Numbered from the stretch's first letter, positions 50,569 through 60,202 are shown. The stretch: 64,000 nucleotides of DNA from CADCWN01 sp046328475 (GCA_046328475.1 JAXLWN010000020.1:33070-97069), one strand, 5' to 3'. The notes: generated by a model from the sequence alone, not told the origin. Numbers and translations: made by a program.

Positions 50569-51417
50569 TCATCGCTCCGAGCTGCGCAGGGCGACCGACT
50601 TGAAGGCGCGGGTGGTGTCGGCGATGGCGGTCTCCACCGGCAGGCGCTCCATCGAGGAGGCCCCGACGAAGCCGACCGCATCGCAGCGGGCGAGGGTGTA
50701 AGCGCAGTCCTCCGGCGTGGCGAGCGGCCCGCCGTGGCAGAGGAGCAGCGCCTCGCGGTTGACCCGCCAGGCCGCCTCGCCGATCGCCTGCACGGCGGCG
50801 GGAGCCTCCTCCAGGCTCAGCGCGTCGCCCCGGTCCAGGCCGATCGTGCCGCCGACGGTCAGGCCCAGGTGGGCGATGATCGCGTCGGCCCCCGCCTCGG
50901 CCATCGCGGCGGCTTCGTCGGGGTTGAAGACGTAGACGACGGTGAAGAAGCCGTGCTGGTGGGCGAGGCGGATCATGTCCACCTCTTTCCCGAAGCCCAT
51001 ACCAGTCCGCTCAAGTTCCATCCGGAAGCGGCCATCGATCAGGCCGACGGTCGGGAAGTTGTTGATGCCGGAGAAGCCGAGCGCGTCGAGTTCGCGCAGC
51101 AGGTAGTCCATCTGGCGCAGCGGGTCGGTCCCCATCACCCCGGCGATCACCGGCGTGTCGCGCACGACCGGCAGCACTTCGCGCTCACCCATCTCCTTGA
51201 CGATCTGGTTGGCGTCGCCGAAAGCGAGCACCCCGGCCAGGCTGCCGTGCCCGGCCATCCGGTAGCGCCCGGAGTTGTAGATGATGATCAGGTCGGCCCC
51301 GCCCGCCTCGGCGAACTTGGCCGAGATGCCGGTCCCCGCCCCCGCCCCGACGACCGGGCGCGACTGTGCGACCTGCTCGCGCAGCCGGGCCAGAACGTGC
51401 TCGCGCGTATAGCGCAT
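50569..51417 (-). CDS. Phosphoenolpyruvate hydrolase family / TIM-barrel enzyme
   Basis: This 282-residue TIM-barrel protein belongs to the family annotated as PEP hydrolase-like or TIM-barrel signal transduction protein. It shows VVGAGAGTGISAKFAEAGG, DLIIIYNSGRYRMAGHGSLAG, INNFPTVGLIDG, IAHLGLTVGGTIG and LLCHGGPLATPED. ATG 51417 follows AGGAGAG. It starts 11 bp after the Tm-1-like gene and the two are certainly one operon. The same two domains are fused in plant and fungal Tm-1-like proteins, which supports a joint function. The physiological reaction is not established. Confidence 0.88.
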   Translation of the reverse strand: MRYTREHVLARLREQVAQSRPVVGAGAGTGISAKFAEAGGADLIIIYNSGRYRMAGHGSLAGVLAFGDANQIVKEMGEREVLPVVRDTPVIAGVMGTDPLRQMDYLLRELDALGFSGINNFPTVGLIDGRFRMELERTGMGFGKEVDMIRLAHQHGFFTVVYVFNPDEAAAMAEAGADAIIAHLGLTVGGTIGLDRGDALSLEEAPAAVQAIGEAAWRVNREALLLCHGGPLATPEDCAYTLARCDAVGFVGASSMERLPVETAIADTTRAFKSVALRSSER

Positions 51418-51428
51418 CGTGCTCTCTC

Positions 51429-52661
51429 CTATGCCTTTGGCTGTTCGCCGAGGTACTCCAGCAGCCGCGCCGTCGCCGCGTCCGCGAAGGCGGGATCGTT
51501 GATGTTCAGGTCGAGTTCGACCACCGGGATGTCGGGGCGCAGGTGGCGCTTGATCGCGTCGTAGAGCGCCCGGTCGGCCTCCGGCCACCAGAACTCGCCG
51601 CCCGGACTGTCGAGTTGCGAGACCCCCCTTAGCGGCAGGAAGACGGTCACCGGGGCGCTGCTCAGGTTCACCTTCTCGGCGAGAATGCGCCCGAGTTCGG
51701 CGTTTTCCGCGACGTTGGTGCGCATCAGCGTGACGGTCGGGTTCCACTCGTAGAGCTTGCGCCCGCGATATTTCTCCGGCACCGTCTCCGGTCCGCCAAA
51801 GTTCGCCATGTCGAGGCAGCCGGGCGCGACCACCTGCGGCACCCCGGCCCGCGCGGCGGCTTCCAGGCGGTGCGGCCCCGCCGCGAAGACGCCGCCGGTC
51901 AGCTCGTCGGCCCACTCGGTGGTGGTGATGTCGAAGACGCCCTTGATGAAGCCGTCGGCGATCAGGCTCTCCATCGTCTGCCCGCCCGCGCCGGTGGCGT
52001 GGAAGACCAGCACCTCGTAACCGCGCCCTTCGAGCGTGCCCCTGGCGCGATCGACGCAGGTGGTGGTATTGCCGAACATGCTGGCGGCGAGCAGCGGCTT
52101 CGCCTCCTGCGGCGCGATCCCGGCCTCGGCCAGCCCCTCCACCATGCCGACGATCGCGCCCGCCGCGTTGGCGAGGATCGGCGTGGAGATGCCGTTCAGC
52201 CCGGCGACATCCACCACCGAGTACATCATCGTCACATCTTTGGTGCCGACATACGGGCGCGTGTCGCCCGCCGCGACGGTGGAGAGGACCAGCTTCGGCA
52301 CGCCGATCGGCAGGGCGCGCATCGCGCTGGTGCCGATGGTCGTCCCGGCGCTGCCGCCGAGGCCGATGATGCCCGCGATCCGCCCCTCGGCGTGCAGCCG
52401 CGCCGCGACCACCGCCGCGCCGCGCGTCATCGCGGCCATCGCGCGGGCTTTGTCGCCGGAGGTGCGCAGCGCCTCGATGTCGTCGCCGCCCGCCCGCGCA
52501 ACCTCGTCGCGCCCGACCTCGGCCGCGTAGGCCGGTCCGTCGAGCACCCCGACATCGATGGTGAGCGGGGTGTGGCCGCGCCGCGCGATGATGTCGCGAA
52601 TGAAGGCAGCTTCGATCCCCTTGGTATCGAGCGCGGCGACAATCGCGATCGTCTTCCCCAT
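51429..52661 (-). CDS. Tm-1-like ATP-binding domain protein (UPF0261)
   Basis: The 410-residue protein is a full-length member of UPF0261, the family containing the ATP-binding domain of tomato Tm-1. Landmarks are IAIVAALDTKG at the N-terminus, GIIGLGGSAGTTIGTSAMRALP, the region AGDTRPYVGTKDVTMMYS, ATGAGGQTMESL and the C-terminal DLNINDPAFADA. ATG 52661 follows GGAGGGTGTG. It is the first gene of a two-gene operon with the TIM-barrel gene. Plant Tm-1 blocks tobamovirus replication protein, but bacterial members have no proven role. Confidence 0.9.
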   Translation of the reverse strand: MGKTIAIVAALDTKGIEAAFIRDIIARRGHTPLTIDVGVLDGPAYAAEVGRDEVARAGGDDIEALRTSGDKARAMAAMTRGAAVVAARLHAEGRIAGIIGLGGSAGTTIGTSAMRALPIGVPKLVLSTVAAGDTRPYVGTKDVTMMYSVVDVAGLNGISTPILANAAGAIVGMVEGLAEAGIAPQEAKPLLAASMFGNTTTCVDRARGTLEGRGYEVLVFHATGAGGQTMESLIADGFIKGVFDITTTEWADELTGGVFAAGPHRLEAAARAGVPQVVAPGCLDMANFGGPETVPEKYRGRKLYEWNPTVTLMRTNVAENAELGRILAEKVNLSSAPVTVFLPLRGVSQLDSPGGEFWWPEADRALYDAIKRHLRPDIPVVELDLNINDPAFADAATARLLEYLGEQPKA

Positions 52662-52802
52662 CACACCCTCCGATCAGCAGCGAGCGTTTCCCTCGCCCAC
52701 ATTCTAACGCCGATCGCGCCACCGTTCCTGGCAGTGTTCTCGCGCGGGGGTCATCGCCAGAGCCTCACAGCACGAACGCACGAGCGCACGAACGCACAAA
52801 CG

Positions 52803-52837
52803 AGCGGCGCGACAAGCGGAGTGCTCGTCGCGCCGCT
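52803..52837. terminator. 11-bp-stem terminator after the MFS gene
   Basis: AGCGGCGCGAC pairs with 52827-52837 around a 13-nt loop, 30 bp after the MFS stop codon. Confidence 0.65.
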
Positions 52838-52867
52838 ACTCCTTCGTTACAGAGTGCGCGTAGCAGT

Positions 52868-54367
52868 CTAGTCGTCGCCGTTGTCGCCGGTCGCCAGCGC
52901 GGGGCGGCGGCCGATCGCCTGGGTGCCAGGGACCGCACCGTCCCCCTCGGACTGCGCGGCGCGGTGCTTCGCCTTCGCCGTGTCGGGGATCATCAGCGTC
53001 AGCGGCACGGTCAGCAGCAGGATCCCGGCGAGGACCAGGAAGATCCGCGCCAGCCCCTCGCCCTGGTCGGGGAAGAAGGAGAGGGCGGTCACGACCCCGG
53101 CGATGCCGATCACGCCGCCGGTCATGCGGAACATGCTGCGCAGGCCGGTCAGTTCCGCCGCCTGCTTCGGCGCGAGGTCGAGCGCGGCGTTGTTCGAGGC
53201 GGGCGCGGCCAGCCCCATGCCGACGCCGCTGAAGGCGACGATCCCGGCCATCAGCCAGAAGCCTTCCAGGGTGACGCCGCCGATCTGCACGCTGGTGCGG
53301 CCGAGGCCGAGCAGGACCAGGCTGGTCGTCACCAGCGCCATGCCGACCAGCATCGGCAGGCGATAGCCGAGGCGGATGAGGAAGATGCTCGCCAGGGTCG
53401 AGGTGGCGATCATCAGCAGGGCGCGCGGGGTGATTACCGTGCCGCTCTGCTGCGTCGTCAGGCCGAACTTCACCACCGCGTAGTAGGGGACGAAGGAGAA
53501 GAAGCCGAACGAAGCGGCACCGAAGAAGAAGTTGTAGGCATTGGCGGCCAGGAAGGGGCTGCGGACGACCAGCCGGTAGTCCATCAGCGCGCCCTCGGTC
53601 CGGCTGATGTGGCGCAGGAAGAAGGCGAGCAGGACGACGCTGATCGCGATCAGCGCCCACGGATAGGGCTGCCGCCAGGCGGTCGCGTTGTCGCCGATCG
53701 CGGTCATGCCGTAGAGCAGCGCGACCATCGCGACGCCGAAGAGCGAGAGGCCGCGCCAATCGACGTGCAGCGCCTTGCGTGCCGGTGCGGTGCGATCCAC
53801 CAGCAGGAAGTAGACCCCCGCGAGCACGACGATGCCCAGCGGCACGTTGATCAGGAAGAGCGAGCGCCAGCTCCAGTGGGCCAACAGGTAACCGCCGAGA
53901 TTCGGCCCGATGATGCCGCCGATCGGGAAGACGCTGGTGAAGAGCCCGATCGCCTGCGCCCGCCGCTCGGCGAACTGGTCGCTGACGATCCCGACCGCCG
54001 ACGGCATCAGCCCGCCGCCGCCGACCGCCTGGAGGGCGCGGAAGGCGATCAGCCAGCCGATCGAGGGGGAAAGCGCGCAGAGCAGCGAGCCGAGCGTGAA
54101 GATGCCGAGGCAGAAGAGGAAGACCCGCTTGCGCCCGAGCGTGTCGCTGAGCTTGCCCGCGATCGGCAGCAGGATAATCTGCACGAGCGAATAAATGGTG
54201 AGGGTCCAGCCGACCCAGTGGAGCGGGGCATGAAAGCCGCGCTCGAGGTTGGGCAGACCAACCGCCACGATCGTCGAGTCGATCGACGCCATCAGGACGC
54301 CGAGCGCCGCGAGGACGAAGAAGAGATACTGCCGTTGACCGATACGCCGCATTGGATAGGCGTTCAC
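52868..54367 (-). CDS. MFS transporter, DHA2 (14-helix) drug efflux type
   Basis: The 499-residue protein has about 14 helices. It starts with LFFVLAALGVLMASIDSTIVAVGLPNL, the DHA2 motif with the membrane-embedded Asp. Motif A is present as GKLSDTLGRKRVFL and motif C-like sequence as GGIIGPNLGGYLLAHWSWRSLFLINVPLG. The tail is hydrophilic. GTG 54367 overlaps the stop codon of the MarR gene by 4 nt (GTGA) and has GGGAGG seven bases upstream, so the two genes are translationally coupled. A proton-driven multidrug exporter under MarR control is the natural reading. Confidence 0.92.
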   Translation of the reverse strand: MNAYPMRRIGQRQYLFFVLAALGVLMASIDSTIVAVGLPNLERGFHAPLHWVGWTLTIYSLVQIILLPIAGKLSDTLGRKRVFLFCLGIFTLGSLLCALSPSIGWLIAFRALQAVGGGGLMPSAVGIVSDQFAERRAQAIGLFTSVFPIGGIIGPNLGGYLLAHWSWRSLFLINVPLGIVVLAGVYFLLVDRTAPARKALHVDWRGLSLFGVAMVALLYGMTAIGDNATAWRQPYPWALIAISVVLLAFFLRHISRTEGALMDYRLVVRSPFLAANAYNFFFGAASFGFFSFVPYYAVVKFGLTTQQSGTVITPRALLMIATSTLASIFLIRLGYRLPMLVGMALVTTSLVLLGLGRTSVQIGGVTLEGFWLMAGIVAFSGVGMGLAAPASNNAALDLAPKQAAELTGLRSMFRMTGGVIGIAGVVTALSFFPDQGEGLARIFLVLAGILLLTVPLTLMIPDTAKAKHRAAQSEGDGAVPGTQAIGRRPALATGDNGDD

Positions 54368-54840
54368 GCCGCGACCTCCCCGGTGGCGCGCACGGCGTCA
54401 CGCATTAAGACAGTGCCCAACAGTTCCATCCCCCTGGCGAAGGCGCGAGCCTCGTCCGGCGAGAGTTGCTCGCAGACCTCGCGCACCTGCGCCGCACGCC
54501 GCGCCAGCGCAGCGTCGAGTTCGGCGTGAGCGTGCTCGGTCAGCTTGAGGCGCACCACCCGGCGATCGTTGACCGGGCGTTCGCGCGTCACCAACTCCAG
54601 CTCCACCAGCTGATCGACCACCTGCGTCGCCGCCGCGAAGGAGACGCCGATGTGCCGGGCCAGATCGCCCATCGTCAGACCTTCGTCGCGCGCGATGCGC
54701 AGGAGGGCGCGCAACTGCGGCGTCCGCAAGCCTGGGCTCAAGCGCCCGCGCGTCGCGGTAATCCCGCGCACAATATCGGGGAGCGCATAGACGATCGCAT
54801 CCACGATCGCGCGCTCCCCCACTTCGTCAATTGTCAGCAT
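54364..54840 (-). CDS. MarR family transcriptional regulator
   Basis: The 158-residue winged-helix regulator shows the MarR pattern: LRTPQLRALLRIARDEGLTMGDLARHIGVS, then the recognition helix ATQVVDQLVELELVTRERPVNDRRVVRLKLTEHA with the wing DDR-like NDRRV, and C-terminal dimerisation helices. ATG 54840 is preferred because the promoter at 54881-54909 would start transcription at about 54874; a GTG at 54873 would be leaderless. It most likely represses its own operon with the MFS exporter and responds to a compound exported by it, which is inference. Confidence 0.88.
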   Translation of the reverse strand: MLTIDEVGERAIVDAIVYALPDIVRGITATRGRLSPGLRTPQLRALLRIARDEGLTMGDLARHIGVSFAAATQVVDQLVELELVTRERPVNDRRVVRLKLTEHAHAELDAALARRAAQVREVCEQLSPDEARAFARGMELLGTVLMRDAVRATGEVAA

Positions 54841-54880
54841 CTCCCCTCGCCTACCTGCTCGTTGAATTTTCACCTACTTA

Positions 54881-54909
54881 AATATACGGCAAGACCGAAG
54901 TAATTGCAA
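54881..54909 (-). promoter_or_regulatory. Sigma-70 promoter of the MarR-MFS operon
   Basis: TTGCAA, 17 bases and TATATT lie on the minus strand. This AT-rich site contrasts sharply with its surroundings. Confidence 0.7.
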
Positions 54910-54994
54910 GCAAGATGCTAACATTCGAGCGTCGGAGTGCCCAGATTTGACGGTACGGCAGCGGCAGAAGCGGGATCGACGCGATGGCCGAGGC

Positions 54995-55507
54995 TCATAT
55001 CCGCTCGCGCCACCAGCGGTAGGTGGAGGCCAGGACCAGGGCGAAGGAGAATGGGGAGACGAGATGAACTGCCCAGTCGTGCTTGCCGCGCCGCTCGGGA
55101 TGGCGCTCGGTGCGCGCCAGCGTCGCCACCCCGAAGCGAGAGAAGGCGACAGCGTAAATCAGCGCGCCGAGCGCGCCGCCCCCGAGCAGCGGCGGGACGC
55201 GACGGACCCCAGCCGCCTCGACGCACGCAGCATAGGCCGCGCCCCAGGCAGCCGCATACGCGAAGTGGAAGAGGCCCGCCACCGACCAGTGCGCCGGGCG
55301 CGACAGCGGCTTCCTCGCCCACCAGCTGGCGCGATGCACGAAGCGCGGGCCGATGTCGGCCCGCGAGCGGCGGCCAACCAGCTTCCCCACCACTTGCGCC
55401 GCCAGCACCTGCGGCACGCCCGCGAACATCCCCGCCGCCGCGCCGAAGGCCGCGTGGCACACCATGCTTCGAGTCTTTGTCGTCCCCATTCGTCCTGTTG
55501 CGCCCAT
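54995..55507 (-). CDS. Small membrane protein, possibly DUF1440/YagU-like
   Basis: The 170-residue protein has four hydrophobic helices, starting with a glycine/alanine-rich segment (VCHAAFGAAAGMFAGVPQVL). It continues through HWSVAGLFHFAYAAAWGAAYAAC and GGGALGALIYAVAFSRFGV to LVSPFSFALVLASTYRWW. The pattern recalls DUF1440/YagU inner-membrane proteins, though I cannot prove this by eye. ATG 55507 has AAGGAG five bases upstream. A sigma-54-type promoter at 55561 gives a leader of about 42 nt. This makes it the only member of the putative regulon outside the 31-41 kb cluster. Confidence 0.65.
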   Translation of the reverse strand: MGATGRMGTTKTRSMVCHAAFGAAAGMFAGVPQVLAAQVVGKLVGRRSRADIGPRFVHRASWWARKPLSRPAHWSVAGLFHFAYAAAWGAAYAACVEAAGVRRVPPLLGGGALGALIYAVAFSRFGVATLARTERHPERRGKHDWAVHLVSPFSFALVLASTYRWWRERI

Positions 55508-55560
55508 CTTCTCCTTGTTACCCCATCCGCTGCGCAGCAGATTGGATAACCGCGCATTCT

Positions 55561-55575
55561 GCAAATCGTGTGCCA
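55561..55575 (-). promoter_or_regulatory. Sigma-54 promoter for the 170-aa membrane protein
   Basis: The minus strand reads TGGCACA-CGAT-TTGC, one base from the strongest sites of the 31-41 kb cluster. Confidence 0.75.
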
Positions 55576-55657
55576 GAAACGATATGCGCTCGCGATCTGC
55601 GGCGACCGGGCGCTGGTGGGGAAGCCGACCGGGACCAGGCGCTAGCGGGCATGGCGC

Positions 55658-57361
55658 TCACCCCAGTTCCGCCGCCGCCCGGGCGAGATCGTATGGCGGG
55701 AAGCGAAAGTCGCAGGTGACGTCGATGACGAAGATGGTGGGACTGGCGAGGCCCCGCTCGAGCGCCGCCCGGAACTGCTCGGGCTCATCGACGCGGATCC
55801 CGTCGGCACCGAAGGAGCGGGCGAAGGCGACGAAGTCGGGGCCGGTCAGGGCCGTCTCAGTCGCGCGGCCGTAGGTGCTCTCCTGCATCCCGACGATCAT
55901 CCCGTATTGCCGGTCGTTCAGGATCACGACGACCGGATTAATCCCGAACTCGACCGCCGTGGAGAAATCGGCGCTGGCCATCAGGAAGCAGCCGTCGCCG
56001 GTCACGGTGATGACCTTTTTGTCGGGGAACGCCAGCTTCGCCGCCATGGCGGCCGGGAGGCCGAAGCCCATCGCCCCCCAGTAGCCCTCCGGCGTGAAAG
56101 TCGTGCGGTTCAGCGATTGCAGCACCAGGCGCGTCCACTGGTTGTGGCTACCGATATCCCCGAGCACGATGGTATCGCCATCGACCATGTCGGGGAGCGC
56201 GTCGAGCGCCACGCCGTAGTGCAGCGGGCGAGCCGCCCCGTAATCACGGCGAATGCCGTCGCGGATGTGCCGACGCAGATCGTCCTTCCCACGGGCGATC
56301 CGGGCGCGCAACTCCTGATTGACCGGCCGCTGCTGGTCACCGCAGGATTCGAGGAGTTGGCCGAGCGCGACCGGCAGATCGGCCACCGCGCCGCCGCGCG
56401 CCCGCGCGTCCGGTCCCTCGCCCTCGTTCCCGAGCCAGATGCCGACCACCGGGGCGCTCGTGACCGCGAACAGGCCGTCGGCGTGGCCGGTGCCGCCGCG
56501 CTCGCCGATGGCGAGGACCAGGTCGGCCTCCGCCGCCAGTTCCCGTTGCAGCGGCGTGCGCGCGTAGAGCGAGAGTTGCCCGGTCGAGAGCGGGTGCGTG
56601 TCCGGCAGCGAACCGGCGGCGTCGCCGGCGAGGATCACCGGCGCTTCCAGCAACTCGGCCAGTTCCGCCAGCGCATCGTGCGCGAAGGTGGCGCGCACAC
56701 CCTTGCCCGCCCAGATGACCGGCCGCCGACTCGCCCGAATCTGGTCGACCAGTTGCCCCAGATCCGCCTCGGTCAACCGGGCTGGCTCGATGGTCTGGCG
56801 CGCGTAGGGGGCCATCAGCGTCGGCTTCGCCATCAGCACATCCTGCGGGATCTCGATGTGGATCGGGCCGGGTCGCCCGCTCGTCGCGAGCGCGAAGGCC
56901 CGGGCGAAAACCTCCGGGATATCCTCCGGCCGCGTGATCGCCACGCTCCACTTCGTGACCTCCTCGAACATGCGCACGAGGAAGTCGGGCTTATCCACGC
57001 CGTGGAACGATTCATACGAAGCCCCATTCGGCACGGCCCCGCTGATGTGGATCAGCGGCGACGCCGACATGTAGGCCTGCGCGACGCCGGTGAGCGAGTT
57101 GGTCGCGCCGGGACCGGCCGTCACCAGCGCCACACCCGGCTTGCCGGTCAGCCGCCCGTAGGCGTCGGCCATGCCGCTGGCGGTCGTCTCGTGCTTAACG
57201 GTGATGTGGCGGATCTCCGGCGCATCGACGAGCGCATCGTAGATCTCGATCACGTGCGAGCCGACCAGCCCGAAGATGTGCTCGACACCCTCGGCCTTCA
57301 GTGCCTCCACGATCGCCGCGCCGCTGCGCTGTCGGACCAGCGCCGTCTCTCCCGATACCAT
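55658..57361 (-). CDS. Thiamine diphosphate-binding enzyme, acetolactate synthase-like
   Basis: This 567-residue ThDP enzyme has the usual three domains. The N-terminal domain carries the catalytic glutamate in KHETTASGMADAYGR and the LVTAGPGATNSLTGVAQAY motif. The central domain contains PVIWAGKGVRA. The C-terminal domain has the ThDP motif beginning GDGCFLMASADFSTA and ending VVILNDRQYGM. ATG 57361 follows GGGGAGGAATGG. There is no regulatory small subunit next to it, so a catabolic 2-oxoacid decarboxylase or sulfoacetaldehyde-type enzyme is as likely as true acetolactate synthase. Confidence 0.88.
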   Translation of the reverse strand: MVSGETALVRQRSGAAIVEALKAEGVEHIFGLVGSHVIEIYDALVDAPEIRHITVKHETTASGMADAYGRLTGKPGVALVTAGPGATNSLTGVAQAYMSASPLIHISGAVPNGASYESFHGVDKPDFLVRMFEEVTKWSVAITRPEDIPEVFARAFALATSGRPGPIHIEIPQDVLMAKPTLMAPYARQTIEPARLTEADLGQLVDQIRASRRPVIWAGKGVRATFAHDALAELAELLEAPVILAGDAAGSLPDTHPLSTGQLSLYARTPLQRELAAEADLVLAIGERGGTGHADGLFAVTSAPVVGIWLGNEGEGPDARARGGAVADLPVALGQLLESCGDQQRPVNQELRARIARGKDDLRRHIRDGIRRDYGAARPLHYGVALDALPDMVDGDTIVLGDIGSHNQWTRLVLQSLNRTTFTPEGYWGAMGFGLPAAMAAKLAFPDKKVITVTGDGCFLMASADFSTAVEFGINPVVVILNDRQYGMIVGMQESTYGRATETALTGPDFVAFARSFGADGIRVDEPEQFRAALERGLASPTIFVIDVTCDFRFPPYDLARAAAELG

Positions 57362-57530
57362 CTGCCATTCCTCCCCATCATAGTCCCAGGCACCACCCAC
57401 AGCCAGCAGTATCGCCGCACTCCCGGCGGAGAACAAGGCTGGAGTGGCAGCCCTGGCCGTGCGATACTCGCGCAGGTTCGGGATGGTCGCTGGGCGGCGG
57501 GGCGCGTTCCCGCCGGGAGGAGGTGTGGTG

Positions 57531-58654
57531 ATGGCCGATCCGCAGGCAACGGTGCAGGCACTGCTCGACGAACTGGTGGCGCGCGACGAGGAGCGCGGGC
57601 TGCAGGTGGCGGTCTACTTCCAGGGCGAGCAAGTGGTCGATGCCTGGAGCGGGGTCGCCGACCCGGCGACGGGCCGCACCGTGGACGGCGACACGCTCTT
57701 CCCGGTCTTCTCCACGACCAAGGGCATCGTCGCCACGGTCATCCACCTGCTCGCCGAGCGCGGAATCGTCGAGTATGACGCCCCGGTCGCCCGCTACTGG
57801 CCCGAATTCGCCGCCAACGGCAAGGCGGGCATCACCGTGCGCCACGCCCTCGCCCACACCGCCGGCGTGCCCCAGCTCCCCGACGGCGTGACCGCCGCCG
57901 ACCTCTGCGACTGGGACGCGACCTGCCGTGGCATCGCCGCGCTGGAGCCGCTCTGGGAGCCGGGCACCGCCACCGGCTATCACGCCCTCTCCTACGGCTG
58001 GATCCTGGGCGAGGTCGCCCGGCGCGCGGATGGGCGGCCGTTCGACCAGATCGTACGCGAGGAGATCTGCGCCCCGCTCGGCATCGTCGACCTCTTCGTC
58101 GGCATCCCCGACGCGGTCGAGGATCGCGTCGCGCCGATGGAGGTTGACCCGCACGCCGCCCCCGCGCCGCCGCTCCCGCCCGATGCGCTGGCCAACCGCG
58201 CCATCCCACTCACCGTCCAGCCGCTGGCCGACTTCATCAACCGGCCGGACACGCGCCGGGCGGTGATCCCCGGCGGGGGCGGCATCATGACCGCCCGCGC
58301 GATCGCCCGCCACTACGCCGCGCTGACCGGCGACGAGCGCGACGGCACCCAGCTGCTGCCGCCCGCCCGGCTGCGCCTCGCGACAGCGTTGCAGACCGAG
58401 GCGACCGACCTGGTCGCCGGGACCGCCATGCGCAAGGCGCTCGGCTACATGCTCGGCATGACCGGCTCGCCACGGAGCACGCGGGCGAGCGCCTTCGGCC
58501 ACGGTGGCGCGGGCGGCTCCGAGGGCTTCTCCGACCCCGAACACCGCCTCGCCTTCGGGCTGACCAAGAACCGCATGGTCGTCAGCCCGCCCGGCGAGAG
58601 CACCGCCAACCGCGTGGCGTCGGCGGTGCGCACCGCCCTCGGCATCCCGAGTAA
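57531..58654 (+). CDS. Serine hydrolase of the beta-lactamase/EstB family, frameshift at the 3' end
   Basis: The protein of about 374 residues is a class C beta-lactamase-like esterase or peptidase. It shows SxxK in PVFSTTKGIV, the HALAHTAGVPQLPDG element, the YxN-type YHALSYGWILGE and a late FGHGGAGGSEGFSDPEHRLAFGLTKNRM. No signal peptide is seen. ATG 57531 follows GGAGGAGG. The formal frame runs on past 58654 into the xylulokinase region, but a one-base correction near 58648 gives a natural end at TAA 58652-58654, 32 bp before the next ATG. It probably forms an operon with the kinase downstream. Confidence 0.82.
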
Positions 58655-58686
58655 TCCGCCGACACCGCGCAGGAGGCACTGGTCGC

Positions 58687-60202
58687 ATGACGCAACGGCT
58701 CCTACCGGCATCGATCTCTCCACGACCAGCGCCAAGGCGCTGCTGATCGACGAGGGCGGGGCAGTCGTCGCCTCCGCCGCCACCCCCTCGGCATTTCGAC
58801 GCCGCGACCGCTCTGGTCCGAGCAGGACCCGCGCGACTGGTGGGAGGGCGTAGCGGCCAGCATCCGCGCGGCGCTGGCCCAGCCGGGCGGCGGGGGCCGA
58901 GATCGCGGCCGTGGGGCTGTCCGGGCAGATGCACGGGCTGGTCCTGCTCGACGAGCGGGGCGAGTGCTGCGCCCCGCCATCCTCTGGAATGACCAGCGCA
59001 CCGCCCGCCAGTGCGACGAGATCAGGGCACGCCTCGGCCGGGAGCGGCTGATCGGGATCACCGGCAACGAGGCGCTGCCGGGCTTCACCGCCCCGAAGAT
59101 CCTCTGGGTGGCCGCGCACGAGCCCGACGTCTACGCGCGGGTGCGGCACATCCTCCTGCCCAAGGACTCCATCCGCTACCGCCTGACGGGCGCGCACGCG
59201 ATGGACAAAGCCGACGGCTCGGGCACGCTCCTCTTCGATCTCCGCGCCCGCGACTGGTCCCCGGAGGTTGCGGCGGCGCTCGACATCCCGACCGCGTGGC
59301 TCCCACCGACCCACGAAGGGCCGGAGATCACCGGCGTGGTGAGTCCCCGGGCGGCGGCGGCCACCGGCCTGCGGGCGGGCACGCCGGTGGTGGCGGGGGG
59401 CGGCGACCAGGCGGCGGGGGCCGTCGGCATGGGCGTCACCGAGCCGGGGACCGTCGCCGTCACCCTGGGCACGTCGGGCACCGTCGTCGCACCCACCGCC
59501 GCGCCGCTGATCGAGCCGGAGGGGCGCTTGCACGCCTTCTGCCACGCGCTCCCGGACCGGTGGCACCTGATGGGCGTGATGCTCAGCGCGGCGGGCAGCC
59601 TGCAATGGTACCGCGACACATCTGCGCCCGGCGCCGACTTCGCTGAACTGGTCGCAGAGGCGGCGGAGGCACCGCCCGGCAGCGCGGGCCTGCTCTTCCT
59701 GCCCTACCTGAGCGGCGAGCGCACCCCGCATCCCGACCCGCTGGCTCGCGGGGCCTGGGTCGGCCTCACCGCCCGGCACCGGCGGGCGCACCTCACGCGC
59801 GCCCTGCTCGAAGGGGTCGCCTTCGGTCTCAGGGATTGCTTCGGCCTGCTGGCGGTGTCGGGCTCCCGCCGGTGCGGCAGGTGCGGGTCGCGGGCGGCGG
59901 GGCGCGGAGCGCGCTCTGGCGCCAGATCCTGGCCGACGTGCTCGGAGTCGAGCTGGCTACCGTGACGACCACCGAAGGGGCGGCCTACGGGGCGGCGCTG
60001 CTCGCGGGCGTTGGCGCGGGCACCTGGGCGAGCGTGGCGAGCGCCTGCGACGCCACCATCCGGCCCGGCGCTGCGACCGTTCCAAAACGAGCGCTCGGCC
60101 GCAGCCTACGCGCAGACCTACGCCCTGTACACCGGGCTGTACCAGGCGCTGCGCGAAACCAACACCGCATTGAGCACGCTGGACAACAGTGCTACGCGCT
60201 AA
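58687..60202 (+). pseudogene. Xylulokinase-like FGGY kinase with at least six frameshifts
   Basis: All blocks of an FGGY sugar kinase close to xylulokinase are present in order but in changing frames. They are DLSTTSAKALLID, PLWSEQDPRDWW, GLSGQMHGLVLLD, RPAILWNDQRTARQ, the long clean stretch 58964-59850 (GGGDQAAGAVGMGV, TLGTSGTVV, FLPYLSGERTPHPDP), VAGGGARSALWRQILADVLG and the end LYQALRET. Frames switch near 58.70, 58.79, 58.90, 58.97, 59.86 and 60.08 kb. The product would phosphorylate D-xylulose or a related ketose in the cytoplasm. Either the gene is decaying or this stretch of sequence has many errors; the second is favoured by similar damage in other genes of the window. Confidence 0.8.
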
